Below are positions 1 to 6,735 of a stretch of 10,990 nt of DNA, in pieces. The notes below the pieces were generated by a model. It made no database searches. It saw only the letters and a program-made list of their open reading frames with translations, and was not told the DNA's origin. Location of the stretch: the NCBI GenBank assembly GCA_902783825.1, contig CACZSJ010000144.1:1-10990 (forward strand), in the 5' to 3' direction. The position numbers and the translations under genes are program-made. Positions within the stretch are counted from its first letter, which is position 1. Each line of letters starts with the position of its first letter. The stretch is from Oscillospiraceae bacterium. GTDB taxonomy: Bacteria > Bacillota > Clostridia > Oscillospirales > Oscillospiraceae.

Positions 1-173
1 CGGCCGTCGTCCTTGAGATAGCACCAGCCCTTGGAGTCCTTCTTCCAGGTGTTTTTCACCATCTTGCCGTCGGCGCCCAGGTAGCACCAGCCCTTGGAAT
101 CCTTGGCCCAGGCATTGGTGACCATCTTGCCGTTTTTGTAATAGTACCAGTCGCCGCCGGACTTTTTCCAGCC
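1..173 (-). repeat. Tandem cell-wall-binding repeats within the secreted protein
   Basis: Three consecutive units of 20-21 codons encode GWKKSGGDWYYYKNGKMVTN (residues 345-364), then a unit beginning AWAKDSKGWCYLGADGKM (365-385), then one beginning TWKKDSKGWCYLKDDGR (from 386, cut by the window edge). Each has the Trp...GxWxY...DGKMV pattern of cell-wall-binding repeats. The second and third units are close at DNA level too (both carry versions of AAGGACTCCAAGGGCTGGTG), which suggests recent duplication. These two carry Cys where the first has Tyr. The array may continue to the left of the window. Confidence 0.85.
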
Positions 174-1205
174 ATTGAGGACGTTTAGCCGGTAGGTGTA
201 GCTGCCGGAGCCGTTATCGGTACGGTTGAAGTCCTTTAGCTTGAAGCCAGGAAGATAATCCTCGGGCTTGCCCACGTAACTGTCAGTATCTGCATCATAC
301 GGCAGAGTCATAGTAATAAACCCACCGCTTTCCTTATACGTTCCGCCTTCCAGGGCAATTGTACCACCCGTAGTTGTCAAGGCGCCCTGATTATCAAAGG
401 TCCCCTTAATGGACAGCTTTGTGTCACTGTAGAAGGTGGATACCTGCCCGCGATTGGTCAGCGTGGCCTCATTCGCCAAGGTGAGCGTTGTGGCGCTTCC
501 CGCGGCCAAAATCATACCGGCGGGAACCGTCAGAGACTTGCTCAGTGTGAAGCTTTTGCTTGCAACGACCCAATAGCGGATATCAGAATTTGTATTTGCG
601 GCAGCCTCTTTGGCCACAGCTTCCATGGCCGATGCGGTGCCGACCTCTTTGGTGAGCCAAAAAGCAGCGGAAGAATTCTTGCTTTGAATTTTATCCGTAC
701 CGGAAACGCTGGTGGTATCTATGTAAGCATAGTTTTCCAGGCTGCCCTTGACGGCGATTGAGGAACAGGTAAGGCCCCCATTATTCTGCAAACTTCCGTT
801 GATTACCAAGGAAAGGCTCGGATTGTAAACATACGTGTCGGTGGCGATAATCAGCTTGCCGTTGACAGTCACCTTGTTGATTCCGTCTGCGTTAAACCAA
901 CCGGCTCCTGAAAGCGTCACCGTAGCGCCTTTGGCGATGATCACTTCGTCAGCATATAAATACAGTTCTTTACCGGTGGGGACTGTCACCGTTTCCGGGA
1001 TGGTCAGCGCGCCGGTTCCGTCGTAATACGCCACAAGATAATCGTTGCTTTTTGCTTCTTTTTTCAGTTGGGTGTAGCTGTAAAAATGGAATTCATAGTT
1101 TTCGTCGTAATACGCGGCGGATTCCGCAGAGGCTGTGCCAGGCAGCAGGCCAAGGAACATCACGGCGCACAGCGCCAGGGCCAGGATTCGTTTGCCAAGC
1201 TTCAT
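1..1205 (-). CDS. Secreted cell-wall-binding-repeat protein, 3' end cut off by the window
   Basis: The frame is open from an ATG at 1203-1205 to the left window edge (401 full codons, no stop). It follows a strong ribosome binding site, AGGAGG at 1214-1219 with an 8-base spacer. Residues 1-27 are a classic signal peptide: MKLGKR, then a Leu/Ala-rich core, then a TASA|ES cleavage site, so the product is exported. Residues of about 60-300 are Thr/Val/Gly/Asn-rich with short beta-strand-like motifs (LTIPETVTVP, KSLTVPAGM, TLTLANEATLTNRG, SIKGTFDNQGALTTTGG) that recall beta-helical surface proteins. No catalytic motif is visible. From residue 345 there are three aromatic-rich repeats of the cell-wall-binding (choline-binding-like, PF01473) kind, which in this family usually give non-covalent attachment to the cell envelope; more may follow outside the window. 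The gene has its own promoter, leader and terminator, separate from the purine operon, and is visibly less GC-rich than it. Function unknown: perhaps an adhesin or envelope structural protein. Confidence 0.87.
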   Translation of the reverse strand, partial: MKLGKRILALALCAVMFLGLLPGTASAESAAYYDENYEFHFYSYTQLKKEAKSNDYLVAYYDGTGALTIPETVTVPTGKELYLYADEVIIAKGATVTLSGAGWFNADGINKVTVNGKLIIATDTYVYNPSLSLVINGSLQNNGGLTCSSIAVKGSLENYAYIDTTSVSGTDKIQSKNSSAAFWLTKEVGTASAMEAVAKEAAANTNSDIRYWVVASKSFTLSKSLTVPAGMILAAGSATTLTLANEATLTNRGQVSTFYSDTKLSIKGTFDNQGALTTTGGTIALEGGTYKESGGFITMTLPYDADTDSYVGKPEDYLPGFKLKDFNRTDNGSGSYTYRLNVLNGWKKSGGDWYYYKNGKMVTNAWAKDSKGWCYLGADGKMVKNTWKKDSKGWCYLKDDG

Positions 1206-1233
1206 CTTTCTTTCCTCCTATTCAAAACAGAAT

Positions 1234-1262
1234 AAAAAGGCGCACAGCCGGAGCCGTGCACC
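1234..1262 (-). terminator. Intrinsic terminator in the leader of the surface protein gene
   Basis: On the minus strand, GGTGCACGGC at 1262-1253 pairs with GCTGTGCGCC at 1248-1239 around a TCCG tetraloop. This gives ten pairs, two of them G-U wobbles that would be A-C mismatches on the plus strand, followed at once by five U (1238-1234) and further U-rich sequence. The hairpin and U-tract are those of a rho-independent terminator acting on minus-strand RNA. It lies after the structured leader and ends only about 28 bases before the start codon at 1205. It therefore either ends a short RNA of about 160 nt or serves as a switchable attenuator for the downstream gene. An alternative pairing that would open it is described under the findings. 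Confidence 0.78.
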
Positions 1263-1286
1263 GAAAAACGCAGAGCTCCGATTGCT

Positions 1287-1390
1287 GCAACACAATTCGC
1301 TGTCCAACAAGGGATGCGACGATGGAGACTGCATTTTTACCGAGATAAAAATACAATCCCTTGCGGACAAAGATGATCGAATTGTGTTGC
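1287..1390 (-). promoter_or_regulatory. Nested stem structure in a 185-nt leader: candidate riboswitch, attenuator or small RNA
   Basis: Three nested inverted repeats fold as one RNA on the minus strand. P1 is a perfect 13-bp stem, 1390-1378 (GCAACACAATTCG) with 1299-1287. P2 pairs 1369-1365 (TGTCC) with 1305-1301 and 1363-1356 (CAAGGGAT) with 1315-1308. P3 is a 10-bp hairpin, 1355-1346 with 1339-1330, with one U-G wobble and the six-base loop TCTCGG. Two unpaired segments remain: an 8-nt bulge on the 5' side (ATCATCTT, 1377-1370) and 14 nt on the 3' side between P3 and P2 (GTCTCCATCGTCGC, 1329-1316). Such asymmetric joining segments are typical of ligand-binding leaders. The predicted transcription start coincides with the first base of P1, and a terminator follows. 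I do not recognise the class: it lacks the conserved core of purine, T-box or c-di-GMP-I leaders as I know them. Confidence 0.6.
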
Positions 1391-1396
1391 GGATCC

Positions 1397-1426
1397 ATCG
1401 TAACATGCGCGCTTTACGACAGTCAA
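1397..1426 (-). promoter_or_regulatory. Sigma-A-type promoter of the leader and surface protein gene
   Basis: On the minus strand there is a -35 box TTGACT (1426-1421; five of six to consensus), an 18-bp spacer, and a -10 box TACGAT (1402-1397; four of six). The -10 box carries an extended element, TG one base upstream. A T-rich run lies just upstream of the -35 box. The start of transcription is expected near 1390, exactly where the first stem of the leader begins. The promoter lies downstream of the purine operon terminator, so it would drive the surface protein gene independently. Confidence 0.65.
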
Positions 1427-1450
1427 GAAAAAACTGGATTCTATCCCAAC

Positions 1451-1501
1451 AAACACAAGCGCCGGTTCGGCCTTTTTTCGACCGAACCGACGCTTGTGTT
1501 T
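1451..1501 (-). terminator. Terminator of the purine operon, after guaB
   Basis: The two arms, 1451-1470 and 1482-1501, form a 20-bp stem around an 11-base loop, 36 bases after the guaB stop codon. The single non-Watson-Crick position is a G-U wobble in minus-strand RNA but an A-C mismatch in plus-strand RNA, so the structure serves the purine operon transcript. The U-tract after the stem is short (GTTTGTT), but the length of the stem should compensate. The nearest accepted gene on the other side also reads leftward, so a bidirectional role is not needed. Confidence 0.8.
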
Positions 1502-1537
1502 TCATCGGCGAGGGCTTTCCCTTGTCTTTGTTTCGCC

Positions 1538-3043
1538 TTATTCCTTTCCCATGGTGGCCCGCAGGGTCACGTCGTGATAGCCGCCTTCCACGATGCTGGT
1601 GGAAGAGACCACGGTGAGCCGGGCTTCCTTCTGCAGGGCGGGGATGCTGGTGACGCCGCAGTTGCACATGGTGGACTTGACCTTGTACAGGGTCTTGGCC
1701 ACGTTGTCCTGGAGGCTGCCGGCGTAGGTGACGTAGGAGTCCACGCCTTCTTCAAAGGCCAGGTTGTCCTTGCCGCCCAGATCGTAGCGCTGCCAGTTGC
1801 GGGCGCGGTTGGAGCCTTCGCCCCAATACTCTTTGACGTACTGGCCGTTGATCATCAGCTTGGGCGTGGGGGATTCGTCGAAGCGGGCAAAGTAGCGGCC
1901 CAGCATCACAAAGTCCGCGCCCATGGCCAGCGCCAGGGTGATGTGGTGGTCCTGCACGATGCCGCCATCGGAGCAGACGGGCACGTAGACGCCGGTTTTT
2001 TCAAAATACTCGTCCCGGGCCTTGGCGACCTCGATCAGCGCGGTGGCCTGGCCGCGGCCAATGCCCTTGGTTTCCCGGGTGATGCAGATGGAGCCGCCGC
2101 CGATGCCCACCTTGACAAAGTCGGCTCCGGCTTCGGCCAGAAACAGGAAGCCTTCCCGATCCACCACGTTGCCGGCGCCCACCTTGACGCGGTCTCCGTA
2201 GCGTTCCCGGATAAAATCGATGGTCTTCTTCTGCCAGACGGAGTGGCCTTCAGAGGAGTCGATGCACAGCACGTCTGCTCCGGCCTCTACCAGCGCGGGT
2301 ACGCGCCGCTCATAGTCCCGGGAGTTGATGCCCGCGCCCACCATGTAGCGCTTCTGCTCGTCCTGGAGACTCAGCGGATGCTCTTTGTGCTCGGCATAGT
2401 CCTTGCGGAAAACAAAGTACAGCAGGTGATCGTCCTGATCCACAATGGGCAGGGTGTTGAGCTTGTGATCCCAAATAATATCGTTGGCCTCTTTCAGCGA
2501 GGTTTCCGCCGGGGCGGTGATTAGCTTGTCCCGGGGCGTCATGAAATCCCGCACCGGCACGTCCGGGCTCATGCGGGTGACCCGGTAGTCCCGACTGGTG
2601 ACGATGCCCAGGAGTTTGCCGTTGGGGCTGGCGTCCTCAGTGACCGCCACGGTGGAAAAGCCGTTGCGCGCTTTCAGGGCCAGCACGTCGGCCAGGGTGG
2701 CGTCCGGCGTGAGGTTGGAGGCGCTGACCACGAAGCCGGCCTTGTGGTTCTTCACCCGGCGGACCATGTCCGCTTCATCCTCCACGGACTGGGAGCCGTA
2801 AATGAAGGACAGACCGCCCTCTTTGGCCAGAGCTACGGCCATGGTGTCGTTGGAGACGGACTGCATGATGGCAGACACCATGGGGATGTTCAGAGAAAAG
2901 GGGCATTCTTCCTGCCCGCGCCGGTATTTGACCAGGGGCGCAACCAGGGAGACTCGGTCGGGGACGCAATCCTCGCCGGTATAGCCGGGGAGCAGCAGAT
3001 ACTCGTTAAACGTGCGGGAAGGTTCGGAATAAAAGTAAGCCAT
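1538..3043 (-). CDS. guaB: IMP dehydrogenase, Tritrichomonas-like type
   Basis: The 501-residue protein oxidises IMP to XMP with NAD+, the first committed step to GMP. Catalytic Cys320 sits in GIGGGSICITRE, followed by the mobile-flap Arg419-Tyr420 in ARNWQRYDLGG. Asp262 (IDSS) and the SDGG motif at 358-361 mark the substrate site, and residues of about 100-220 are the expected pair of CBS domains inserted in the TIM barrel. Most bacterial enzymes have GIGPGSICTTR; the GGGSICITRE version, the start MAYFYSEPSRTFNEYLL and the ending STMCNCG...SIVEGG match my recollection of the T. foetus enzyme closely. Lys311 and Glu432 correspond to T. foetus Lys310 and Glu431, linked in the literature to weak inhibition by mycophenolic acid. 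The gene begins 12 bases after the purL stop, with an AGAGAGG ribosome binding site that meets the end of purL, and closes the operon. Confidence 0.96.
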   Translation of the reverse strand: MAYFYSEPSRTFNEYLLLPGYTGEDCVPDRVSLVAPLVKYRRGQEECPFSLNIPMVSAIMQSVSNDTMAVALAKEGGLSFIYGSQSVEDEADMVRRVKNHKAGFVVSASNLTPDATLADVLALKARNGFSTVAVTEDASPNGKLLGIVTSRDYRVTRMSPDVPVRDFMTPRDKLITAPAETSLKEANDIIWDHKLNTLPIVDQDDHLLYFVFRKDYAEHKEHPLSLQDEQKRYMVGAGINSRDYERRVPALVEAGADVLCIDSSEGHSVWQKKTIDFIRERYGDRVKVGAGNVVDREGFLFLAEAGADFVKVGIGGGSICITRETKGIGRGQATALIEVAKARDEYFEKTGVYVPVCSDGGIVQDHHITLALAMGADFVMLGRYFARFDESPTPKLMINGQYVKEYWGEGSNRARNWQRYDLGGKDNLAFEEGVDSYVTYAGSLQDNVAKTLYKVKSTMCNCGVTSIPALQKEARLTVVSSTSIVEGGYHDVTLRATMGKE

Positions 3044-3055
3044 GACGCACCTCTC

Positions 3056-6000
3056 TTATCTAAAATATTTGACTGCACTGCGAAACAGGCCCATATCGTA
3101 GCGGCCCGGGACGTTGGCGTAAAGCCATGGTCCGATCCGCTCGCTGTGACCCATCTTGCCCAGTACCCGGCCATCGGGAGAGCAGATGCCCTCCACCGCC
3201 CAGATCGAACCGTTGGGATTGATTGCGATGTCCATACGGGGCTGACCCTGGGGATCGGCGTACTGGGTTACGATCTGTCCCTGCCGGGCCAGCTGCTGCA
3301 CCAGCTCCTCGCTGGCCAGGAAGCGGCCCTCTCCGTGGGAGATGGGGACGGTATAAACCTCGTCCACCCGGGTCTCCGCCAGCCAGGGGGAGAGGTCCGA
3401 GCAGATGCGGGTGTGAACCATGCGGGACTGATGTCGGCCGATGGTGTTGTAGCTGAGAGTGGGGCAGCTTTCGTCCGTGTCCAGAATCTTGCCGTAGGGA
3501 ACCAGCCCCAGCTTGATCAGGGCCTGGAAGCCGTTGCAGATGCCCAGCATCAGGCCGTCCCGCTGCTCCAGCAGGGCTGTCACCTGTTCCCGGACAGCGG
3601 GATTGCGGAAGAAAGCGGTGATGAATTTGGCAGAGCCGTCCGGCTCATCGCCGCCGGAGAAGCCGCCGGGAATGACCACCATCTGCGCTTGGCTCAGCGC
3701 CTTGGCGAAGCGATCCACGCTCTGAGAAACCTGTTGTGCGCTCAGATTGCGCAGCACCAGGATTTCCGCGTCGGCGCCCGCGTCCAGCAGGGCGCGCTGG
3801 GTGTCATATTCGCAGTTGGTTCCCGGGAAGACCGGAATCAGGGCCTTGGGCTTTGCCAAGTTCAAAGCCGGCGACACACGCTGCGCGGTGTGATAGCGGA
3901 CGGTGGGCGGCGCCTCTTCCGCGGCCTCCGTCCGGGTGGGATAGACCTTTTCCAGCACCGCCTCGTTCAGCTCCAGCAGCTCCGCCAGGGAAACCGCGTC
4001 GTCCCGGATGCGCAGGATCGGCTCGGCTGTGGTATGGCCCAGAAGCAGGCCGGCTTCGGTTTCTTCGCTCAGCTCGGCCAGGATGGCGCCGGGAAGGGGA
4101 GCGAACCAGTCCAGGGGCAGGTCGTCAGCAGTGAAGCCGATCTCATTGCCGAAGGCCATGTTCATCAGACCTTCCGCCGGACACTGCCGCATCGCCCAGG
4201 CGGCCTGAACCTTGCCCTGCTGATGCAGCTGCTGAAAACTTGCCCAGGCGGCCTTCAGCGATTCGGGATCCTCTCCGGTAAAGAGATAGACCGGATGGCC
4301 TGCCTCTTTGAATTCTGTGGTCAGCAGGCGGGAGGCGGATACCGGCGCCACGGCGAAGGAGATCAGCGTGGGCGGAACGTCCAGATCCAGAAAGCTGCCG
4401 GACATGGAATCTTTGCCGCCGATGGCCGCAGCGCCCAGCTCCAGCTGTGCGTCCATACCGCCCAGCAAAGCGGCGAAGGGCTTGCCCCAACGCAGAGGCT
4501 CGTCGCGCAGCTTTTCAAAGAATTCCTGAAAGCTTAAATAGGCTTTCCGGTAATCCGCTCCGGCCGCCACCAGAGCGGCCATGGAGAGATACACGGAATC
4601 GTGGGCACCCCGGTAAGGATCCCGGCTCATCCGTTCCGGGTCAAAGCCCCAAGCCATGAGGCTGGCGTCGTCGGTGTGTTGGCCCGGAAGCACCGGGAAC
4701 AGGGCCGCCATCACCTGGGCGGGACTGCGCTGGGTCCGGCCGCCAAAGGGCATCAGAAGGGAATTGGCGCCGACGCTGCCGTCAAAACGCTCCACCAGTC
4801 CCCGCCGACTGGCGCAGGCCAGGCTTCCGGCCATCTGACGCAGATTTGTCCACAGAGGCTCGTCAAGACAGGCCTCGGTCCTGTCGGGAATCTGTACGCG
4901 GCTGTGCTTGACAGCGCCGTTGGTGTCGATAAAAGCGCGGGAGAGATCGGCAATGGGCTGCCCGCGCCAGTGCATGACCATGCGCGGCTCCCGGGTGACG
5001 ACCGCCACCGGGTAGGCCTCCAGATTTTCCCGCTGGGCGGCGTCGATGAAGGCTTCGGCGTTTTCCGGGGCCACCACAACGGCCATCCGCTCCTGGGACT
5101 CGGAGATGGCCAGCTCGGTGCCGTCCAAGCCCTCGTATTTCCTGCGTACCGCGTCCAGGTCGATTTGCAGGCCTGGAGCCAGCTCGCCGATGGCCACAGA
5201 CACGCCGCCGGCGCCAAAGTCATTGCAGCGCTTGATCAGCCGGGTGACGCGGCCGTCCCGGAACAGACGCTGAATCTTCCGCTCCTCCGGGGCGTTTCCC
5301 TTTTGCACCTCGCTGGCCATGGTTGCCAGGGATTGGAGGTTGTGGCTCTTGGAGGAGCCGGTAGCGCCGCCGATCCCGTCGCGCCCGGTGCGTCCGCCCA
5401 GGAGGATGATGACATCTCCGGGAGCGGGCTGCAGACGCTGCACGTTATCTGCCGGCGCCGCCGCCACCACCGCGCCGCACTCCAGGCGCTTGGCAATGTA
5501 GCCCTCGTGGTACATCTCCGCCACGTGGCCGGTGGCCAGCCCGATTTGGTTGCCGTAGGAGCTGTAGCCCGCAGCGGCGGTTTGTGCCAGCTTCCGCTGG
5601 GGCAGCTTGCCCGGCAGAGTTTCTTCCAAGGATTTGCGCGGATCACTGCCGCCGGTGACGCGCATGGCCTGGTGAACGAAAGCGCGGCCGGAAAGAGGAT
5701 CCCGAATGCAGCCGCCGATGCAGGTGGCCGCGCCGCCGAAGGGCTCGATCTCGGTGGGGTGGTTGTGGGTTTCGTTTTTAAACATCAGAAGCCAGGCCTG
5801 TCGCTGTCCGTCCACCGTGATGGGGACGCGGATGGAGCAGGCATTGATTTCCTCGGATTCGTCCAGCTCCGGCAGCAGGCCCCGCTTTTTCAGGACCTTG
5901 GCGCCGATGGTGGCCAGATCCATCAGGGTCTGGGGACGCATAGCCGCCTTTTCCTCGCCGTAGACCTCCGTCCGGACGGCAAGATAGCGTTCATAGGCGG

Positions 6001-6733
6001 CCTGCACAGCCGGATCGTCGATCTCAACGCTGTCGATATGGGTGGAAAAGGTGGTGTGACGGCAGTGGTCGGACCAGTAGGTGTCTACCACGCGCAGTTC
6101 GGTCAAGCTGGGTTCACGGTTTTCCGTGTCGCGGAAATAGGCCTGCAGAAAGATCAGATCGTCCAGATCCATGGCCAGGCCCAGGCGATCCCGCAGGGCT
6201 GAGAGCTGTATGCCGTCCATAGCGGTAAAGCCGCTTAGAATTTCAATGGGCGCGGGCTGCGCATAGTCGATGCGCAGGGTCTCCGGCTTTTCCAAGGCGG
6301 CTTCCCGGCTTTCCACGGGGTTGATAAGATAGGCTTTGATCCGCAGGATCTCCTGCTCGTTGAGGTTTCCGTACAGGGCGTAAACCCTGGCTGAACGGAC
6401 GGTGGCCCGATCCCCGGGGTGTAGCATCTGAATGCACTGGGCGGCGGAATCCGCCCGCTGATCAAACTGCCCGGGCAGAGGCTCGACCGCGAAAACGCAG
6501 GCCGCACCTGTCAGAGTTGCCTCATCTGTGACCAGATCCAGCTGCGGTTCGGAAAAGACGGCCCGACGGGCGTAGGCGAATAGATCCTCGCTGATGTTTT
6601 CCACATCGTAGCGATTCAGCACCCGGAGATTCTCCAGTCCACGGATCCCCAGAAAATCCCGGCAATCGGCCAGGAGGGAAGGAGCCTCGGGAGAAACGCC
6701 GGGCTTTTTTTCCACGAATACCCGATAGACCAT
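3056..6733 (-). CDS. purL: Phosphoribosylformylglycinamidine synthase, single-chain PurL with fused glutaminase
   Basis: The 1225-residue enzyme converts FGAR, glutamine and ATP to FGAM. It is the large fused form: an N-terminal PurS-like region (about 1-150), two synthetase halves, and a C-terminal class I glutamine amidotransferase that is a separate PurQ protein in many other Firmicutes. Visible motifs include YWSDHCRHTTF (219-229), ETHNHPTEIEPFGG (321-334), GGRTGRDGIGGATGSSK (446-462) and DFGAGGVSVAIGELAPG (505-521). The glutaminase begins near PKALIPVFPGTNCEYDT and has nucleophile Cys1066 (GICNG) and the His1196/Glu1198 pair in GHSER. Length and motifs fit the clostridial/streptococcal subgroup of long PurL proteins. 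The start ATG at 6731-6733 follows GGAGG and lies two bases after the purD stop, so its translation is probably coupled to purD. Confidence 0.97.
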   Translation of the reverse strand: MVYRVFVEKKPGVSPEAPSLLADCRDFLGIRGLENLRVLNRYDVENISEDLFAYARRAVFSEPQLDLVTDEATLTGAACVFAVEPLPGQFDQRADSAAQCIQMLHPGDRATVRSARVYALYGNLNEQEILRIKAYLINPVESREAALEKPETLRIDYAQPAPIEILSGFTAMDGIQLSALRDRLGLAMDLDDLIFLQAYFRDTENREPSLTELRVVDTYWSDHCRHTTFSTHIDSVEIDDPAVQAAYERYLAVRTEVYGEEKAAMRPQTLMDLATIGAKVLKKRGLLPELDESEEINACSIRVPITVDGQRQAWLLMFKNETHNHPTEIEPFGGAATCIGGCIRDPLSGRAFVHQAMRVTGGSDPRKSLEETLPGKLPQRKLAQTAAAGYSSYGNQIGLATGHVAEMYHEGYIAKRLECGAVVAAAPADNVQRLQPAPGDVIILLGGRTGRDGIGGATGSSKSHNLQSLATMASEVQKGNAPEERKIQRLFRDGRVTRLIKRCNDFGAGGVSVAIGELAPGLQIDLDAVRRKYEGLDGTELAISESQERMAVVVAPENAEAFIDAAQRENLEAYPVAVVTREPRMVMHWRGQPIADLSRAFIDTNGAVKHSRVQIPDRTEACLDEPLWTNLRQMAGSLACASRRGLVERFDGSVGANSLLMPFGGRTQRSPAQVMAALFPVLPGQHTDDASLMAWGFDPERMSRDPYRGAHDSVYLSMAALVAAGADYRKAYLSFQEFFEKLRDEPLRWGKPFAALLGGMDAQLELGAAAIGGKDSMSGSFLDLDVPPTLISFAVAPVSASRLLTTEFKEAGHPVYLFTGEDPESLKAAWASFQQLHQQGKVQAAWAMRQCPAEGLMNMAFGNEIGFTADDLPLDWFAPLPGAILAELSEETEAGLLLGHTTAEPILRIRDDAVSLAELLELNEAVLEKVYPTRTEAAEEAPPTVRYHTAQRVSPALNLAKPKALIPVFPGTNCEYDTQRALLDAGADAEILVLRNLSAQQVSQSVDRFAKALSQAQMVVIPGGFSGGDEPDGSAKFITAFFRNPAVREQVTALLEQRDGLMLGICNGFQALIKLGLVPYGKILDTDESCPTLSYNTIGRHQSRMVHTRICSDLSPWLAETRVDEVYTVPISHGEGRFLASEELVQQLARQGQIVTQYADPQGQPRMDIAINPNGSIWAVEGICSPDGRVLGKMGHSERIGPWLYANVPGRYDMGLFRSAVKYFR

Positions 6734-6735
6734 AC

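Noticed and set aside
1..173. CRISPR-like direct repeats
   Set aside because: The periodicity is a multiple of three, in frame, and encodes cell-wall-binding repeats; there are no unique spacers.
1287..1390. MITE or other mobile element with 13-bp terminal inverted repeats
   Set aside because: No target-site duplication is visible next to the repeats, and the nested stems with RNA-strand-specific wobbles plus exact promoter phasing fit an RNA better. A genome-wide copy search would settle it.
1232..1390. 6S RNA
   Set aside because: Size and nearby purine genes invited the idea, but the fold has strongly one-sided bulges rather than a large two-sided central bubble.
1206..1390. Purine riboswitch or T-box
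   Set aside because: I see no purine-riboswitch core loops and no T-box AGGGTGGNACCGCG-like sequence.
1218..1667. Minus-strand frame of 149 codons (and its internal 38-codon ATG frame at 1218-1334) as a leader peptide
   Set aside because: The long form covers the guaB end and terminator. The short form has no ribosome binding site and runs through the leader stems and intrinsic terminator.
1361..2524. Plus-strand open frame of 387 codons opposite guaB
   Set aside because: It runs through the guaB terminator and promoter region and then antisense to guaB; composition is typical of a shadow frame.
2744..4537. Long plus-strand open frame (597 codons) opposite guaB and purL
   Set aside because: It is antisense to well-recognised genes. 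The translation is a low-information Gly/Ala/Gln/His-rich string with no family motif, as expected from GC-rich codon bias.
4601..6202. Plus-strand open frame of 533 codons opposite purL
   Set aside because: Shadow of purL codon bias; no recognisable domain, and no sign that it is used.
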